NCBI GenBank assembly: GCA_018365895.1
Contig: JAGZJD010000004.1
Location: forward strand, 28,081 to 92,080
Reading direction: 5' to 3'
Source of the DNA: Lachnospiraceae bacterium
GTDB lineage: Bacteria > Bacillota_A > Clostridia > Lachnospirales > Lachnospiraceae
Length of the DNA: 64,000 bases
Shown here: piece by piece, positions 28,637 to 37,975 of the stretch
How positions within the stretch are numbered: the stretch's first letter is position 1
How the letters are laid out: the number at the start of each line of letters is the position of its first letter
Notes under the pieces: generated by a model
Database searches by the model: none
Told to the model about the DNA's origin: nothing
Seen by the model: the letters and a program-made list of their open reading frames with translations, nothing else
Made by a program: the position numbers and the translations under genes

Positions 28637-29284
28637 ATGAGACTTCGTAATATTCCGCGTGCGGATGAAGTAATTTTAAATCATCCAATCGCAATAAAAA
28701 ATGAAACTGCCAACCGTGGAATATGGTCTTCCGTTTTTCAAAACAATCATCCGATCCACATCGAAATCGGTATGGGAAAGGGACAATTTATTCTTACACT
28801 CGCAAAACAAAACCCTGAAATTAACTATATCGGAATTGAACGCTATTCCAGTGTGCTACTGCGTGCACTTGAGAAATACGATTCTGAAGAATTCTGTCAC
28901 CTGACTAATATTCGTTTTATCTGTATGGATGCCGGAGACATTCAGGAAGTATTTGCCCCGGAAGAAATCGGACGCATTTATCTGAACTTTTCTGATCCAT
29001 GGCCAAAAGCACGCCACGCAAAGCGCCGTCTGACTTCCGTTAATTTTCTTGCAAAATATGCCCCGGTTCTAAACAAAGATGGCATTCTGGAATTCAAAAC
29101 AGATAATCGCCCACTCTTTGACTTTTCTCTTGAACAAATTCCTGAAGCAGGCTGGACATTACTTGGACATACCTTTGATCTTCATAACGATCCTTCCATG
29201 AATGAAGGAAATGTCATGACAGAATACGAGGCCAAATTCTCTGCTCTTGGCAATCCAATTCACAAATTAATTGCAAAACCTTAA
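28637..29284 (+). CDS. trmB: tRNA (guanine-N7-)-methyltransferase
   Basis: Methylates G46 of tRNA with SAM. 215 residues. Rossmann methyltransferase with SAM loop EIGMGKGQFI, YIGIERYSSVLLRALEK, and the family signature NFSDPWPKARHAKRRL. ATG 28637 has AAGGAGTATAGTT upstream. Single gene between its own promoter and terminator. Confidence 0.96.
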   Translation: MRLRNIPRADEVILNHPIAIKNETANRGIWSSVFQNNHPIHIEIGMGKGQFILTLAKQNPEINYIGIERYSSVLLRALEKYDSEEFCHLTNIRFICMDAGDIQEVFAPEEIGRIYLNFSDPWPKARHAKRRLTSVNFLAKYAPVLNKDGILEFKTDNRPLFDFSLEQIPEAGWTLLGHTFDLHNDPSMNEGNVMTEYEAKFSALGNPIHKLIAKP

Positions 29285-29289
29285 GAATC

Positions 29290-29344
29290 AAATCTGCCGC
29301 AGTCGCATATCTTATTATCAAGAACGACTACGGCAGATTTTTTA
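29290..29344 (+). terminator. Terminator of trmB
   Basis: AATCTGCCGCAGTCG pairs with CGACTACGGCAGATT, followed by TTTTT on the plus strand. The A-run on the other side could also help stop glgB transcription. Confidence 0.9.
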
Positions 29345-29384
29345 TGTATCATAATCATTTTCGTTTCCGCTTTTGCAGATTCCT

Positions 29385-29515
29385 ATATAACAAACCCAAA
29401 TGGAATCGATGTCTCTGTCAGCTTCAGCGCTCTTTCAACGAGGCAGCCGATGCGTTGGCACATCTTTGCTGTCGAAACAAAAAATAACAGTAAAGCAAAC
29501 TTATTCTCTTATATT
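29385..29515 (-). other. Non-coding or remnant segment downstream of glgB
   Basis: A comparatively GC-rich stretch in an AT-rich gap. Read on the minus strand it gives an open segment without a plausible start (…CQRIGCLVERALKLTE…) ending in TAG at about 29390. It lacks a ribosome site and may be the tail of a lost gene or untranslated RNA. Nothing else is visible in 29345-29517. Confidence 0.25.
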
Positions 29516-29517
29516 TT

Positions 29518-31431
29518 CTAAAATTCAAATACGGCAACTCCATACGGCGGCAGAGAATATGCAAAAGAATACGGTCTTCCATCACACTCTTTCTTCTTGG
29601 CCTTATATACAAGCGGTCTCTCTGCTCCGCTTCCGCCATACTTCTTATCATCGCTGTTAAGAATCAGCTTGTATTGTTTGCCTCGCGGGACACCTACACG
29701 ATAATCTTCCCGTGCCACCGGAGTAAAATTGCATACAAACAAAAGATTTTTCTTATTATCCTTAGAATGTCTGATAAAACTGAAAATACTTCTGTCCTTA
29801 TCATCTGCATTTACCCATTCAAACCCTTCCGGAACTGCATCCAGTTCATACAGCGCTTTGTTCTTATGATACAGACGGAACAGATCCTTTGTGAAGTTCT
29901 GCAGATATTGATGATTTTCCTCACCTAACAAATACCAGTCCAGTTCCCGCTCCTCACTCCATTCACGAAGCTGAGCAAAATCCTGTCCCATGAACAAAAG
30001 CTTTTTACCCGGATGTCCGATCATAAATGCATATCCTACTTTTAGGTTCGCAAACTTATCAAACCCAAGCCCCGGCATCTTATTCAGCATAGAACATTTC
30101 AAATGTACCACTTCATCATGAGACAACACAAGAATATATTTCTCGCTGTATGCATAACTTGAAGCAAATGTCATCTGATAATGACAACCTTTCCGGAAAT
30201 ACGGATCTAATTTCATATATTCTGTGAAATCATGCATCCATCCCATATTCCACTTCATACTAAATCCTAACCCGTCATCTTCTGGTTTTCCGGTTACTTT
30301 CGGCCAGGCTGTTGACTCTTCCGCAATCATCATAGCGCCCGGATTACGTCCAAGTACGCAGGAATTTAGATGTTTAAAAAACTCAATCGCCTCTAAATTC
30401 TGATTACCTCCATATTTGTTCGGTACCCACTGCCCACTCTGTTTTCCATAATCAAGATAAAGCATAGATGCAACCGCATCTACCCGCAAACCATCCACAT
30501 GAAAATATTCAAGCCAAAACAGTGCATTAGCAATCAAAAAATTCTTTACTTCATTCTTACTGTAATCGAATATCTTTGTTCCCCAGTCCGGATGTTCTCC
30601 CTTCTTCGGATCTGCATATTCAAATGTCGGTGTCCCGTCAAAGTTTGCAAGTCCATGTGCGTCTCTTGGAAAATGTGCAGGAACCCAGTCAAGAATCACT
30701 CCGATTTTGTTCTTATGAAGATAATTAATCATATATGCAAAGTCTTCCGGTGTTCCGTAACGCGCAGTCGGTGCATAGTATCCCGTTACCTGATATCCCC
30801 AGGAACCATCAAACGGATGCTCTGCAATCCCAATCAACTCAATATGAGTATAGCCCATCTCTTTCACATACTCTGTAATCTCACGAGCAAACTGTCTGTA
30901 ATTATAGAATCCCTCATCTTCTGCCCCCGGTCTTCTCCGCCAGGAACCGATATGTACTTCATAAATTGAAACCGGAGCCTCATCCTGATTCCATGTCTTA
31001 CGATTCTCCATCCATGTATTATCAGTCCATTTTAGATTAGAAATATCCGTTACGCGAGATGCTGTTCCCGGACGCATCTCCGCATAATTAGCAAATGGAT
31101 CTGCCTTAAACAACAAATCCCCATTCTGTGTCTCAATGCAATATTTATACAGCATTCCTTCTTCTACTCCAGGAACAAAAAGCGTATAAATTCCAAGTGG
31201 TTCTTCCCTTGTCATAATGTCTGCTGTCGTATCCCAGTCATTAAAATCTCCCACAACAGAAACGCGTTTTGCATGCGGCGCCCAGACTGCAAAATAAACC
31301 CCGGTCTTTCTTCCGCTCTTTACCTTGTGAGCTCCCATTTTTTTATAAATCTCATAATGTGTTCCCTGACCAAACAAATATTGATCAAGTTCCCCAATTT
31401 CAAATGCTTTTTTCTTTATCTGTTTTGCCAT
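29518..31431 (-). CDS. glgB: 1,4-alpha-glucan branching enzyme
   Basis: Introduces alpha-1,6 branches into glycogen. About 637 residues. CBM48 domain (about 35-125, FAVWAPHAKRVSVVGDFNDWD), GH13 catalytic barrel with the nucleophile Asp in GLRVDAVASMLYLDY, acid/base Glu in AEESTAWPKV and LSHDEVVHLK, and a C-terminal beta domain. ATG 31431 (MAKQIKK) is preferred to a GTG nine bases upstream. No other glycogen genes (glgA, glgC, glgP) are in the window. Confidence 0.95.
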   Translation of the reverse strand: MAKQIKKKAFEIGELDQYLFGQGTHYEIYKKMGAHKVKSGRKTGVYFAVWAPHAKRVSVVGDFNDWDTTADIMTREEPLGIYTLFVPGVEEGMLYKYCIETQNGDLLFKADPFANYAEMRPGTASRVTDISNLKWTDNTWMENRKTWNQDEAPVSIYEVHIGSWRRRPGAEDEGFYNYRQFAREITEYVKEMGYTHIELIGIAEHPFDGSWGYQVTGYYAPTARYGTPEDFAYMINYLHKNKIGVILDWVPAHFPRDAHGLANFDGTPTFEYADPKKGEHPDWGTKIFDYSKNEVKNFLIANALFWLEYFHVDGLRVDAVASMLYLDYGKQSGQWVPNKYGGNQNLEAIEFFKHLNSCVLGRNPGAMMIAEESTAWPKVTGKPEDDGLGFSMKWNMGWMHDFTEYMKLDPYFRKGCHYQMTFASSYAYSEKYILVLSHDEVVHLKCSMLNKMPGLGFDKFANLKVGYAFMIGHPGKKLLFMGQDFAQLREWSEERELDWYLLGEENHQYLQNFTKDLFRLYHKNKALYELDAVPEGFEWVNADDKDRSIFSFIRHSKDNKKNLLFVCNFTPVAREDYRVGVPRGKQYKLILNSDDKKYGGSGAERPLVYKAKKKECDGRPYSFAYSLPPYGVAVFEF

Positions 31432-31484
31432 ACTCTCCACTCTCCCTGGATTTCTCTAATATACATATTATACTTTACCCCAAC

Positions 31485-31542
31485 ATAAAAAGAAAGGGTT
31501 TTGGCAAATGATTTTCTCATTTTACAAAACCCTCTTCTTTAC
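31485..31542 (-). terminator. Terminator of the TPR/ATPase gene
   Basis: AGGGTTTTG...AATGA pairs with TCATT...CAAAACCCT, followed on the minus strand by TTCTTTTTATG, 26 bp after the stop at 31568. Confidence 0.9.
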
Positions 31543-31567
31543 TCCAACCGGATATTTTTATAATATT

Positions 31568-34504
31568 TTACAATTTGAAATCGTCCTCTTTTAAGATAAT
31601 TCTGTCAGATTCATCCGTTCCTTTTTTGAATACTCTCTTTACAAGATGTTTTACATTTGCCTTCTGAGAATGAGCAATCGCAGCATCCATTACCTCTTTT
31701 ACTTCTGCAACTGTTACTGCATGATCTTCTTTCTGCATCATATCAATCTTACTGTATAACGCCAGAATACCCATCTCATCAATTCGATATCCATTCTCTT
31801 TTGCATATGTCTGTCCAAATGTTACAAGCTCATCATTGATAAATACCGGGAGTTCCAATCTTGATGTAAATTTCTTTTTAAATGCCGGATTTGCATTCAT
31901 CAATTTATCAAGTGGTTTTCTCTGTTCCTCAAGAACAAAAAGAAGTTCTCCCGTCTGCTCTTCCATCAATTCATTTAGTTCACGAACCGTTCTGGAATTC
32001 ATTCTTCCTGCACGTTCAATAATCAGAGCACCTCCATGCAGTTTATCAACTACATCAGAAACATCTTTTTTATTCAATGCCTCACCTGTTACAATAGCAA
32101 CTTTTCCATGTTTAATCTTTCTTGCCTTCTGAATCGCTTTAACAACATCTACCGCAAGAACAGTTTTACCGGTTCCTTTACGGCCGACAATAACAATATT
32201 TCCTGTGCGTGATGTTCCAAATCTCTTCTTACATCTCTTATCAGCCTCAAGCACATCTACAATCTGCTCACTCATGCCGCGCACCGGAACGAAATAAGAG
32301 AATAACTTCTTCTGTTCTTCTGTCAGACCTGCTTTCAAACCAATCTCACTCTGGGCTTCAAGATCATAGCGTCCTTGCACAACAAATCCCGTATCCAGAA
32401 CAACACCGCCCGGAGAGCGCTTAATCATACTCTGCGTATCTTCAATTTCTTCGATCTCCTCAATCGGCTCTTCCTCTTCTTCAATCTCTTCTTCTAATTC
32501 CTCATATTCCTCTTCCGGATATTCGTCAAAGTCCGCTTCTTCTTCGTAATCCTCTTCCTCGTCAAAGTCCACTTCTTCTTCGTAGTCTTCTTCCTCGTCA
32601 AAGTCTACTTCTTCTTCGTAGTCCTCTTCCTCGTCAAAGTCCACTTCTTCTTCGTAGTCCTCTTCCTCGTCAAAGTCCACTTCTTCTTCGTAGTCCTCTT
32701 CCTCGTCAAAGTTCACTTCTTCTTCGTAGTCCTCTTCCTCGTCAAAGTCCACTTCTTCTTCGTAGTCCTCTTCCTCGTCAAAGTCTAACTCTTCTTCATA
32801 CTCGTCATCTTCGTCTTCAGAATCTTCTTCGAAATCATCCTCATACTCGTCATCTTCCTCCGGTTCTTCCATCGGAGTTGGATTTTCTATAAAATCATCC
32901 TCTTCATCTTCTTGAAAATCAACATCTGTTTCGTCTTCAAAAAAGTCATCTTCTACTTCATAATCTGCATCAAATTCCTCTTCTTGAAGATCTTCCTCAT
33001 CATTTTCATCCAGTACAAACTCTTCTTCCTCTGTCTCATCAAGTTCAAATTCTTCTTCCTCTAATTCTGACAGTTCAAGTTCTTCATCTTCTTCTAATTC
33101 TGGCAATTCAAGTTCTTCGTCGCTTTCAAGAAAATCTTCATCTATTTCATAAGGCTCATCTTCCTCATCGAATTCTTCTTCAACACTTTCATCGATATCT
33201 TCCTCTTCATCTAACACAAAAAGTGCTTCAACAAGATCTGCCTTATTTTCGAACTCAGGTTCTTCTTCCGGTTCTTCTAATAAATCATTAATTTCCTCCG
33301 ATGTAAGTTCCTCTGCTGCCTCTTCCTCCGGCATCTCAAACAACAAATCATCTTTTTCTGATTCTTTTCCTTCCAATTCATCCAAAAGCTTCTGGATATC
33401 CGCCGAAAGAATCTGCACTGTATCCTGACTTACTTTCTTTTGCGTTTCCTCTTTATATTTTTCTTTCTCAGCTTCAATTGCTCTTTCTGCTTCTCTCTGT
33501 TGTGCTTCCCAGTTCTGCAAAATCTCTTCAATCTTCATTGTTCCGGTTTTTTGAAATAGATTTGATTTTGCTCTATCCACAGATTCCTCTGCACGTTTAG
33601 ATCCTGCTGTTTTAATAAATGCTTCCTGTGTTCCCATATGTTTCACCTCTGAAGAATGATTCTTTACATGACTTTCTTTCACATCTTCTTCATTACCTTC
33701 ATTTACTGATTCCTTACTTAATTTGCTTGCTTTTTCAGAAATCACTTCCCGCTTCTCTTCTGTCATTTCTGTTTCTGCAGCCTCACTGTCAATATCCTTT
33801 TCTGTCTTTTCAGATTGTGGCTTTATGTCCGTAGGAAGTTCTTTGCGAATCGTTGCAATCTTTCCAAAATGAGCGCTCTTTCCTTCACTTCTCTGACGGT
33901 ATTTTTCCTGCTGTGCCGGTGTCAGTGGTTTATAGCGCATCTTAAGTTCCATCGCCTGATAAACATATTTTCCTTCACTAAACCACAGAATTAGATCATC
34001 ACATTCTTCCAAGCACTCCGCTGTCATTCCCGCTTCATGGTATAATTTAGCAAGTTCAAATGCCCATTTCTCAACATATTCTGATTTTTTAAAATTTACG
34101 AGAGCATCTATCTGCTGCGACAGTGGTGCTTTCTGTGCTCTTAAAATTTTATATTTCAAGATAAACTGATTCGGATCCTTTGGCGCAAGCTGAACAAATT
34201 CTTCGTAACAATCTGTTGCTTCATTAATATCATTCATCTTTAATGCAAGAATTCCTAAACGATATATAATTTTTCTGCTTCCCGGAGATCTGTCATATGC
34301 AACAAACAGCACGTCCCTGCTCTTTTGATACTCCCCATTATTTTCATATATTTCACTGACTGAGCAAAGCATAGATGCATTCTTTACTCTTCGCCAGTCT
34401 ATCGTATCAGCTATTTCCATTGCTTTCTTGTACGCTTTCTTATCCATATAAGACAACATCTGTTCTGTTTTTACCCGATATTCATATTTATCCACTGATT
34501 TCAC
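31568..34504 (-). CDS. TPR / acidic-repeat / P-loop ATPase protein
   Basis: 978 residues in three parts. About 1-215: tetratricopeptide-like helices (YRLGILALKMNDINEATDCYEEF). About 220-690: highly acidic, disordered, containing eight 12-residue units (DYEEEVDFDEEE) encoded by a 36-bp tandem repeat at 32525-32812. About 700-978: a basic-to-neutral AAA-like domain with VPVRGMSEQIVDVLEAD, Walker A GRKGTGKT near residue 775, GALIIERAGRM as a possible Walker B region, and a CbxX/CfxQ-like tail. No signal peptide or membrane segment. It has its own promoter and terminator. The fold parts are clear; the function is not. A scaffold or remodelling ATPase is possible. Confidence 0.85.
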   Translation of the reverse strand: MKSVDKYEYRVKTEQMLSYMDKKAYKKAMEIADTIDWRRVKNASMLCSVSEIYENNGEYQKSRDVLFVAYDRSPGSRKIIYRLGILALKMNDINEATDCYEEFVQLAPKDPNQFILKYKILRAQKAPLSQQIDALVNFKKSEYVEKWAFELAKLYHEAGMTAECLEECDDLILWFSEGKYVYQAMELKMRYKPLTPAQQEKYRQRSEGKSAHFGKIATIRKELPTDIKPQSEKTEKDIDSEAAETEMTEEKREVISEKASKLSKESVNEGNEEDVKESHVKNHSSEVKHMGTQEAFIKTAGSKRAEESVDRAKSNLFQKTGTMKIEEILQNWEAQQREAERAIEAEKEKYKEETQKKVSQDTVQILSADIQKLLDELEGKESEKDDLLFEMPEEEAAEELTSEEINDLLEEPEEEPEFENKADLVEALFVLDEEEDIDESVEEEFDEEDEPYEIDEDFLESDEELELPELEEDEELELSELEEEEFELDETEEEEFVLDENDEEDLQEEEFDADYEVEDDFFEDETDVDFQEDEEDDFIENPTPMEEPEEDDEYEDDFEEDSEDEDDEYEEELDFDEEEDYEEEVDFDEEEDYEEEVNFDEEEDYEEEVDFDEEEDYEEEVDFDEEEDYEEEVDFDEEEDYEEEVDFDEEEDYEEEADFDEYPEEEYEELEEEIEEEEEPIEEIEEIEDTQSMIKRSPGGVVLDTGFVVQGRYDLEAQSEIGLKAGLTEEQKKLFSYFVPVRGMSEQIVDVLEADKRCKKRFGTSRTGNIVIVGRKGTGKTVLAVDVVKAIQKARKIKHGKVAIVTGEALNKKDVSDVVDKLHGGALIIERAGRMNSRTVRELNELMEEQTGELLFVLEEQRKPLDKLMNANPAFKKKFTSRLELPVFINDELVTFGQTYAKENGYRIDEMGILALYSKIDMMQKEDHAVTVAEVKEVMDAAIAHSQKANVKHLVKRVFKKGTDESDRIILKEDDFKL
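32525..32812 (-). repeat. Eight-copy 36-bp tandem repeat within the ATPase gene
   Basis: The word GTCAAAGTC (or GTCAAAGTT) recurs on the plus strand at exact 36-bp steps (32525, 32561, 32597, 32633, 32669, 32705, 32741, 32777). Inner copies differ by only one or two bases. Each unit encodes 12 residues, so copy changes keep the reading frame. Confidence 0.95.
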
Positions 34505-34568
34505 CTCTACAAATCATCTGCTTTTATTCCTATAAAAATTCATCCAATATGAGAATATAATTATAGTA

Positions 34569-34597
34569 AGTTTACCACAGGGGAATATCAATGTCAA
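34569..34597 (-). promoter_or_regulatory. Promoter of the TPR/ATPase gene
   Basis: Perfect TTGACA (34592-34597), 17-bp spacer, TAAACT (34569-34574) on the minus strand, about 65 bp before ATG 34504. The -35 box directly follows the palindromic terminator. Confidence 0.65.
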
Positions 34598-34637
34598 AAA
34601 ATAACGGTTATAATTTTTAAAATTATAACCGTTATTG
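34596..34637 (-). terminator. Perfect palindrome acting as terminator
   Basis: 18-bp arms (34600-34617 and 34619-34636; AATAACGGTTATAATTTT and its complement) around a single central base. On the minus strand it is followed by a run of T (34596-34601). It would end any transcript coming from the promoter at 35348-35376. Confidence 0.75.
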
Positions 34638-34639
34638 TA

Positions 34640-35341
34640 ATATTCAATTAATATTTTTTTAATATTTATCGGAGGAATCTATCAATTCCTGTTCCTGTTA
34701 CCTTTTATATTATATTTAAATAATAAGTCAAAGTTATGATTTCATATTCTTCACTATCATTTACATATTAGGCATCCTTCTCCGTTATTGTATCTATATC
34801 GTTTCTGATTGACATCTTACTTGGATATTATTTCTATAACCTCTTTAAAGATGCGAATATACTTATGATAGTCTTAGCTAATGTTTCTTTACACATCGTC
34901 TAAGTTATTCTTTGATTTATTGTGGTATTGTCTTTTCAATATGTTTGTAAATACTTATCTGAGAATCTTTTTAATCCAATAATTTCTCTCCGAATTAGCT
35001 GATTATTCTACTTTGATTTGGATTATAATCTATGGTAAAGGCTTTCACTACAGGAACTTGTATTTACCATACCACTCACATATTGAATTGTCTGCTCTAC
35101 ATCCAACGGTCAAAGCCTCCTTCCATTATATTCCAATCAAATCTACTTTTCTTTTTCTTACTTGAAAACTATTCCATTTCCTTTTCAGATTTATCATTCT
35201 TCCTCTTTTTAATTCCTTCTTGTTACTTCCTTTCTCGTCAGAAATAACTTTGAATTTTGTTCCCGGAAGCTATTCTTCTTACTTGAAAATTGAAGTGTTT
35301 CCGTTTCGGAAATTATTGAATTAGTTTTCTTTGATTAGGTT
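34640..35341 (-). other. ORF-less transcription unit: decayed gene or ncRNA
   Basis: About 700 AT-rich bases with no long frame on either strand, bounded by a strong minus-strand promoter and a terminator. Short frames occur, one with a good ribosome site: TTG near 35100 after GGAGGCTTTGACCG, encoding about 27 residues (MDVEQTIQYVSGMVNTSSC...). Further down, broken frames in different phases look like eroded coding sequence. The segment TTTTCAAGTAAGAA occurs twice (near 35165 and 35290). Either a pseudogene or a long non-coding RNA. Confidence 0.4.
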
Positions 35342-35347
35342 GACTTT

Positions 35348-35376
35348 ATAATAGCATTTGATTTTTATTTTGTCAA
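35348..35376 (-). promoter_or_regulatory. Strong promoter inside the 34.6-35.4 kb gap
   Basis: Perfect TTGACA (35371-35376), 17-bp spacer, TATTAT (35348-35353) on the minus strand, 70 bp after the beta-propeller gene. No gene follows it before the terminator at 34600. Confidence 0.75.
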
Positions 35377-35445
35377 TACTATTTTGAAATATTTTTATTT
35401 TTATTTGTTATATTATTCATTTTATAGTAATTTTCTGTTAATTAG

Positions 35446-37416
35446 CTATTGAAGCACTATATCGTCAACTTTCTTATATGTCGGTATTTGATATGATTCG
35501 ATTACATTCCCCCCTACGATATATAAACGTTCTCCTGAATAAAGCCCCTTGACGTCCATCCATGATGTATTGTTGATCTCTTCTTCCATAACTTTTTCAA
35601 ATCCGACTTCCGAATGATAATTAAACACATAGTATTTCTCATTCTCGCCATATGTCGGGAATCCAATCATATTCTTTTCTTCATCAATAAGAACCGCTTT
35701 ATAGTCATAAAGCGCAGCGCTTCCATACACATTTTCCAGAACTGTCTTATGAATTTCTTTCACATCTGCCGGATTTGAAATATCAAACATAGAAATCTTC
35801 ACTCCATTTGTTGTTACACCGGATTCATCTACATCCATCCCGATACCAAGCAATAATCCTTCTCCATACGGATGCAGATACTCTGAAAATCCAGGAATCT
35901 TTAGACTTCCAATCAGTTTTGGATTCGTTGGATCAGATAAATCTGCTGAAAACAACGGATCTGTTTCCTTGAATGTTACAAAATAAGCAGTATCTCCCAT
36001 GAATCTTGCTGAATAAATCCTCTCTCCCGGAGCAATTCCTTCAATACTTCCAATGATCTTCAAATTCTGATCCAACACATAAAGCGCATTACTTTCTTCT
36101 GCTTCTACCGCTGTCTCTTCTTCCAATTCGCGAAGAAGCGGTTCTGCACGACTTACCTGATCATCTTTCATTACAACCATACGAAGGTATCCATTATATT
36201 CGTCAATTGAAAATGAATCTTCCAATCTTCCGTCCACATTAGCCGCTGCCTTACCATCAAGCTTTCCATCTTCATAAGAAATCTTTCTAATACATGTAGA
36301 AATTGCTCCTTCTTCATCCCTAGACGCCTCACAAAGATAAATATGATCGGAACTTACGTATGTCATTCCTCCATTATGGAAAATCCCCTTGCTATCTACA
36401 ATATTATTCGGTTCTTCCAGATTAATTGATGATGCGACATAATACATATTTCCGTTCTCTTCCAATGGCAGCAAAATTTTATTTGGTTCAATAAGTTTTT
36501 CTCCCACTTCCGGAACATACAACTCCGGTTCATTTTTCTTACAATCTGCTGATGCATAGAAATTACTGAATACATATAAATATCCATCAGAAATTCTTGA
36601 GCTGTCATAACTTCCGGACTGTGTTACTCGTCCGATCTTTTTTACATTTTCTCGATCCTGAATATCATAAGTCAAAACACATGTCTTTTCCTGATAAATA
36701 GAATCCTCGGCTTCTTCCTGTATAACACCAAGCACGATCAGATGTTTTCCCTGTACATAAAGTTCTGCTCCCTGCATCCCTTTCTCAAGATTAATCGTTG
36801 CTACTGATTTCATCTCTTCTTCACGAATATCGACAATATTAATCTGTGCCAGTGTATCTTTCAGAATATATAGAAATTCTCCGTCCGTCTTCACGATGTC
36901 ACCTTCTGCAACACCTTCTGTCCTTACATTCGTATCAGAATATCCCTGACCTTTCGGTGCTGAGTCTGTATTCTCGGCAATTGCTGCTCCATCTTCCCTC
37001 TGCGCACTAGAATAAAGACTCGTATCAGATGCAAAAGATTCATTTACTTTTTCCATTTGTTCCGCATTCGCCTGAATATAGTTATAAACTTTATCATAAT
37101 TCTCTGCATATAGAATAGATGCCTTGTCTTCTCTTCTTCCATTGTCAAGTCCCGGAACATAATCTGACACAAGCTCCGCTGTCCGATCTACTTTCAACGC
37201 CGATGCCGCTGCTCCGATAACTGACAGAAATACAACTGCTGCCGCTGCTCTTGTATATGCTCGCTTCCAATGAAATGTTTTCTTTGGTTTCTTTTGTTCC
37301 AACCGATGATCTCTCAGCATCTTTTCAATATTCTCAGGCTTAAGCGATTCCGGTACTTCTGTATTCTGTGTCATATAATCCAAATTCTCTACAATCTTCT
37401 TCTCATTATTATCCAT
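35446..37416 (-). CDS. Membrane-anchored beta-propeller protein, partner of the sigma factor
   Basis: 656 residues. A cytoplasmic N-terminus of about 50 residues (MDNNEKKIVENLDY), one membrane segment (about 52-70, AAAAVVFLSVIGAAASAL), then a large extracytoplasmic domain of the secreted C-terminal beta-propeller type (TDGEFLYILKDTLAQINIVDI). The gene starts 14 bp after an ECF sigma factor gene with ribosome site GGAGGTTTGAAGG, and the cytosol-membrane-exterior layout fits a sensor/anti-sigma role. That role is inferred from layout and position, not from a recognised anti-sigma domain. Confidence 0.88.
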   Translation of the reverse strand: MDNNEKKIVENLDYMTQNTEVPESLKPENIEKMLRDHRLEQKKPKKTFHWKRAYTRAAAAVVFLSVIGAAASALKVDRTAELVSDYVPGLDNGRREDKASILYAENYDKVYNYIQANAEQMEKVNESFASDTSLYSSAQREDGAAIAENTDSAPKGQGYSDTNVRTEGVAEGDIVKTDGEFLYILKDTLAQINIVDIREEEMKSVATINLEKGMQGAELYVQGKHLIVLGVIQEEAEDSIYQEKTCVLTYDIQDRENVKKIGRVTQSGSYDSSRISDGYLYVFSNFYASADCKKNEPELYVPEVGEKLIEPNKILLPLEENGNMYYVASSINLEEPNNIVDSKGIFHNGGMTYVSSDHIYLCEASRDEEGAISTCIRKISYEDGKLDGKAAANVDGRLEDSFSIDEYNGYLRMVVMKDDQVSRAEPLLRELEEETAVEAEESNALYVLDQNLKIIGSIEGIAPGERIYSARFMGDTAYFVTFKETDPLFSADLSDPTNPKLIGSLKIPGFSEYLHPYGEGLLLGIGMDVDESGVTTNGVKISMFDISNPADVKEIHKTVLENVYGSAALYDYKAVLIDEEKNMIGFPTYGENEKYYVFNYHSEVGFEKVMEEEINNTSWMDVKGLYSGERLYIVGGNVIESYQIPTYKKVDDIVLQ

Positions 37417-37430
37417 CCTTCAAACCTCCT

Positions 37431-37946
37431 TTAAAACTTCAGCTTCTTAGAAAGCTTGTCAAGTGCCCGACTTCTCTTAGAACGAACTGTATTAGAATTA
37501 ATTCCAAGCATTTGTCCAAGTTCCAAACTCGTATAGCCTCCAAATACAGTTAGTCCCACAATTTCTCTCTCTTCCTCTGAAAGTTCCTGAAATGCATTCT
37601 TCACATCATATGCCTGTGCATAATCCGGATGCTCTGACTCTTCCGGCCGCTCTTCAATCGGTCTTTCTACCTTCTGACGCAATTTTTTATTACAAATGTT
37701 CACAAGAATCTTAAAAATCCATGCATGAAATGCCTTCTCATTTCTTAATTGCGGAAGATTCTCATATGCCGCAATTACCGTCTCGCTTACCACATCTTCC
37801 GCATCCTGCTTATGTCCCATTGTATACAGCGCAAATCGGTATAAATCTATATAAATCTGCTCATATAATTCTGCAAAAGCTTCTGTACTGCCTTTCTTTG
37901 CTCGCTTAACAAGAAATACATTCGTCTCTTGATTAATTTCATACAT
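37431..37946 (-). CDS. ECF-type RNA polymerase sigma factor
   Basis: 171 residues with only regions 2 and 4. Region 2 (about 15-85) contains HKQDAEDVVSETVIAAYENLPQL; region 4 (about 115-165) contains LSEEEREIVGLTVFGGYTSLELGQMLGINSNTVRS split over the HTH. ATG 37946 follows AAAGGGGGATTTTT. It is co-transcribed with the beta-propeller protein. A non-canonical promoter-like sequence upstream (37976-38008) may be its own target. Confidence 0.93.
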   Translation of the reverse strand: MYEINQETNVFLVKRAKKGSTEAFAELYEQIYIDLYRFALYTMGHKQDAEDVVSETVIAAYENLPQLRNEKAFHAWIFKILVNICNKKLRQKVERPIEERPEESEHPDYAQAYDVKNAFQELSEEEREIVGLTVFGGYTSLELGQMLGINSNTVRSKRSRALDKLSKKLKF

Positions 37947-37975
37947 AAAAATCCCCCTTTCATTACTCTGTCATA

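Noticed and set aside
32525..32812. CRISPR-like array
   Set aside because: Units are directly abutting 36-bp copies without spacers and lie in frame inside a coding gene; it is a protein repeat.
35446..37416. Secreted enzyme with beta-propeller fold
   Set aside because: The single N-terminal membrane anchor, cytoplasmic tail and sigma-factor operon point to a sensor/anti-sigma rather than a free enzyme.
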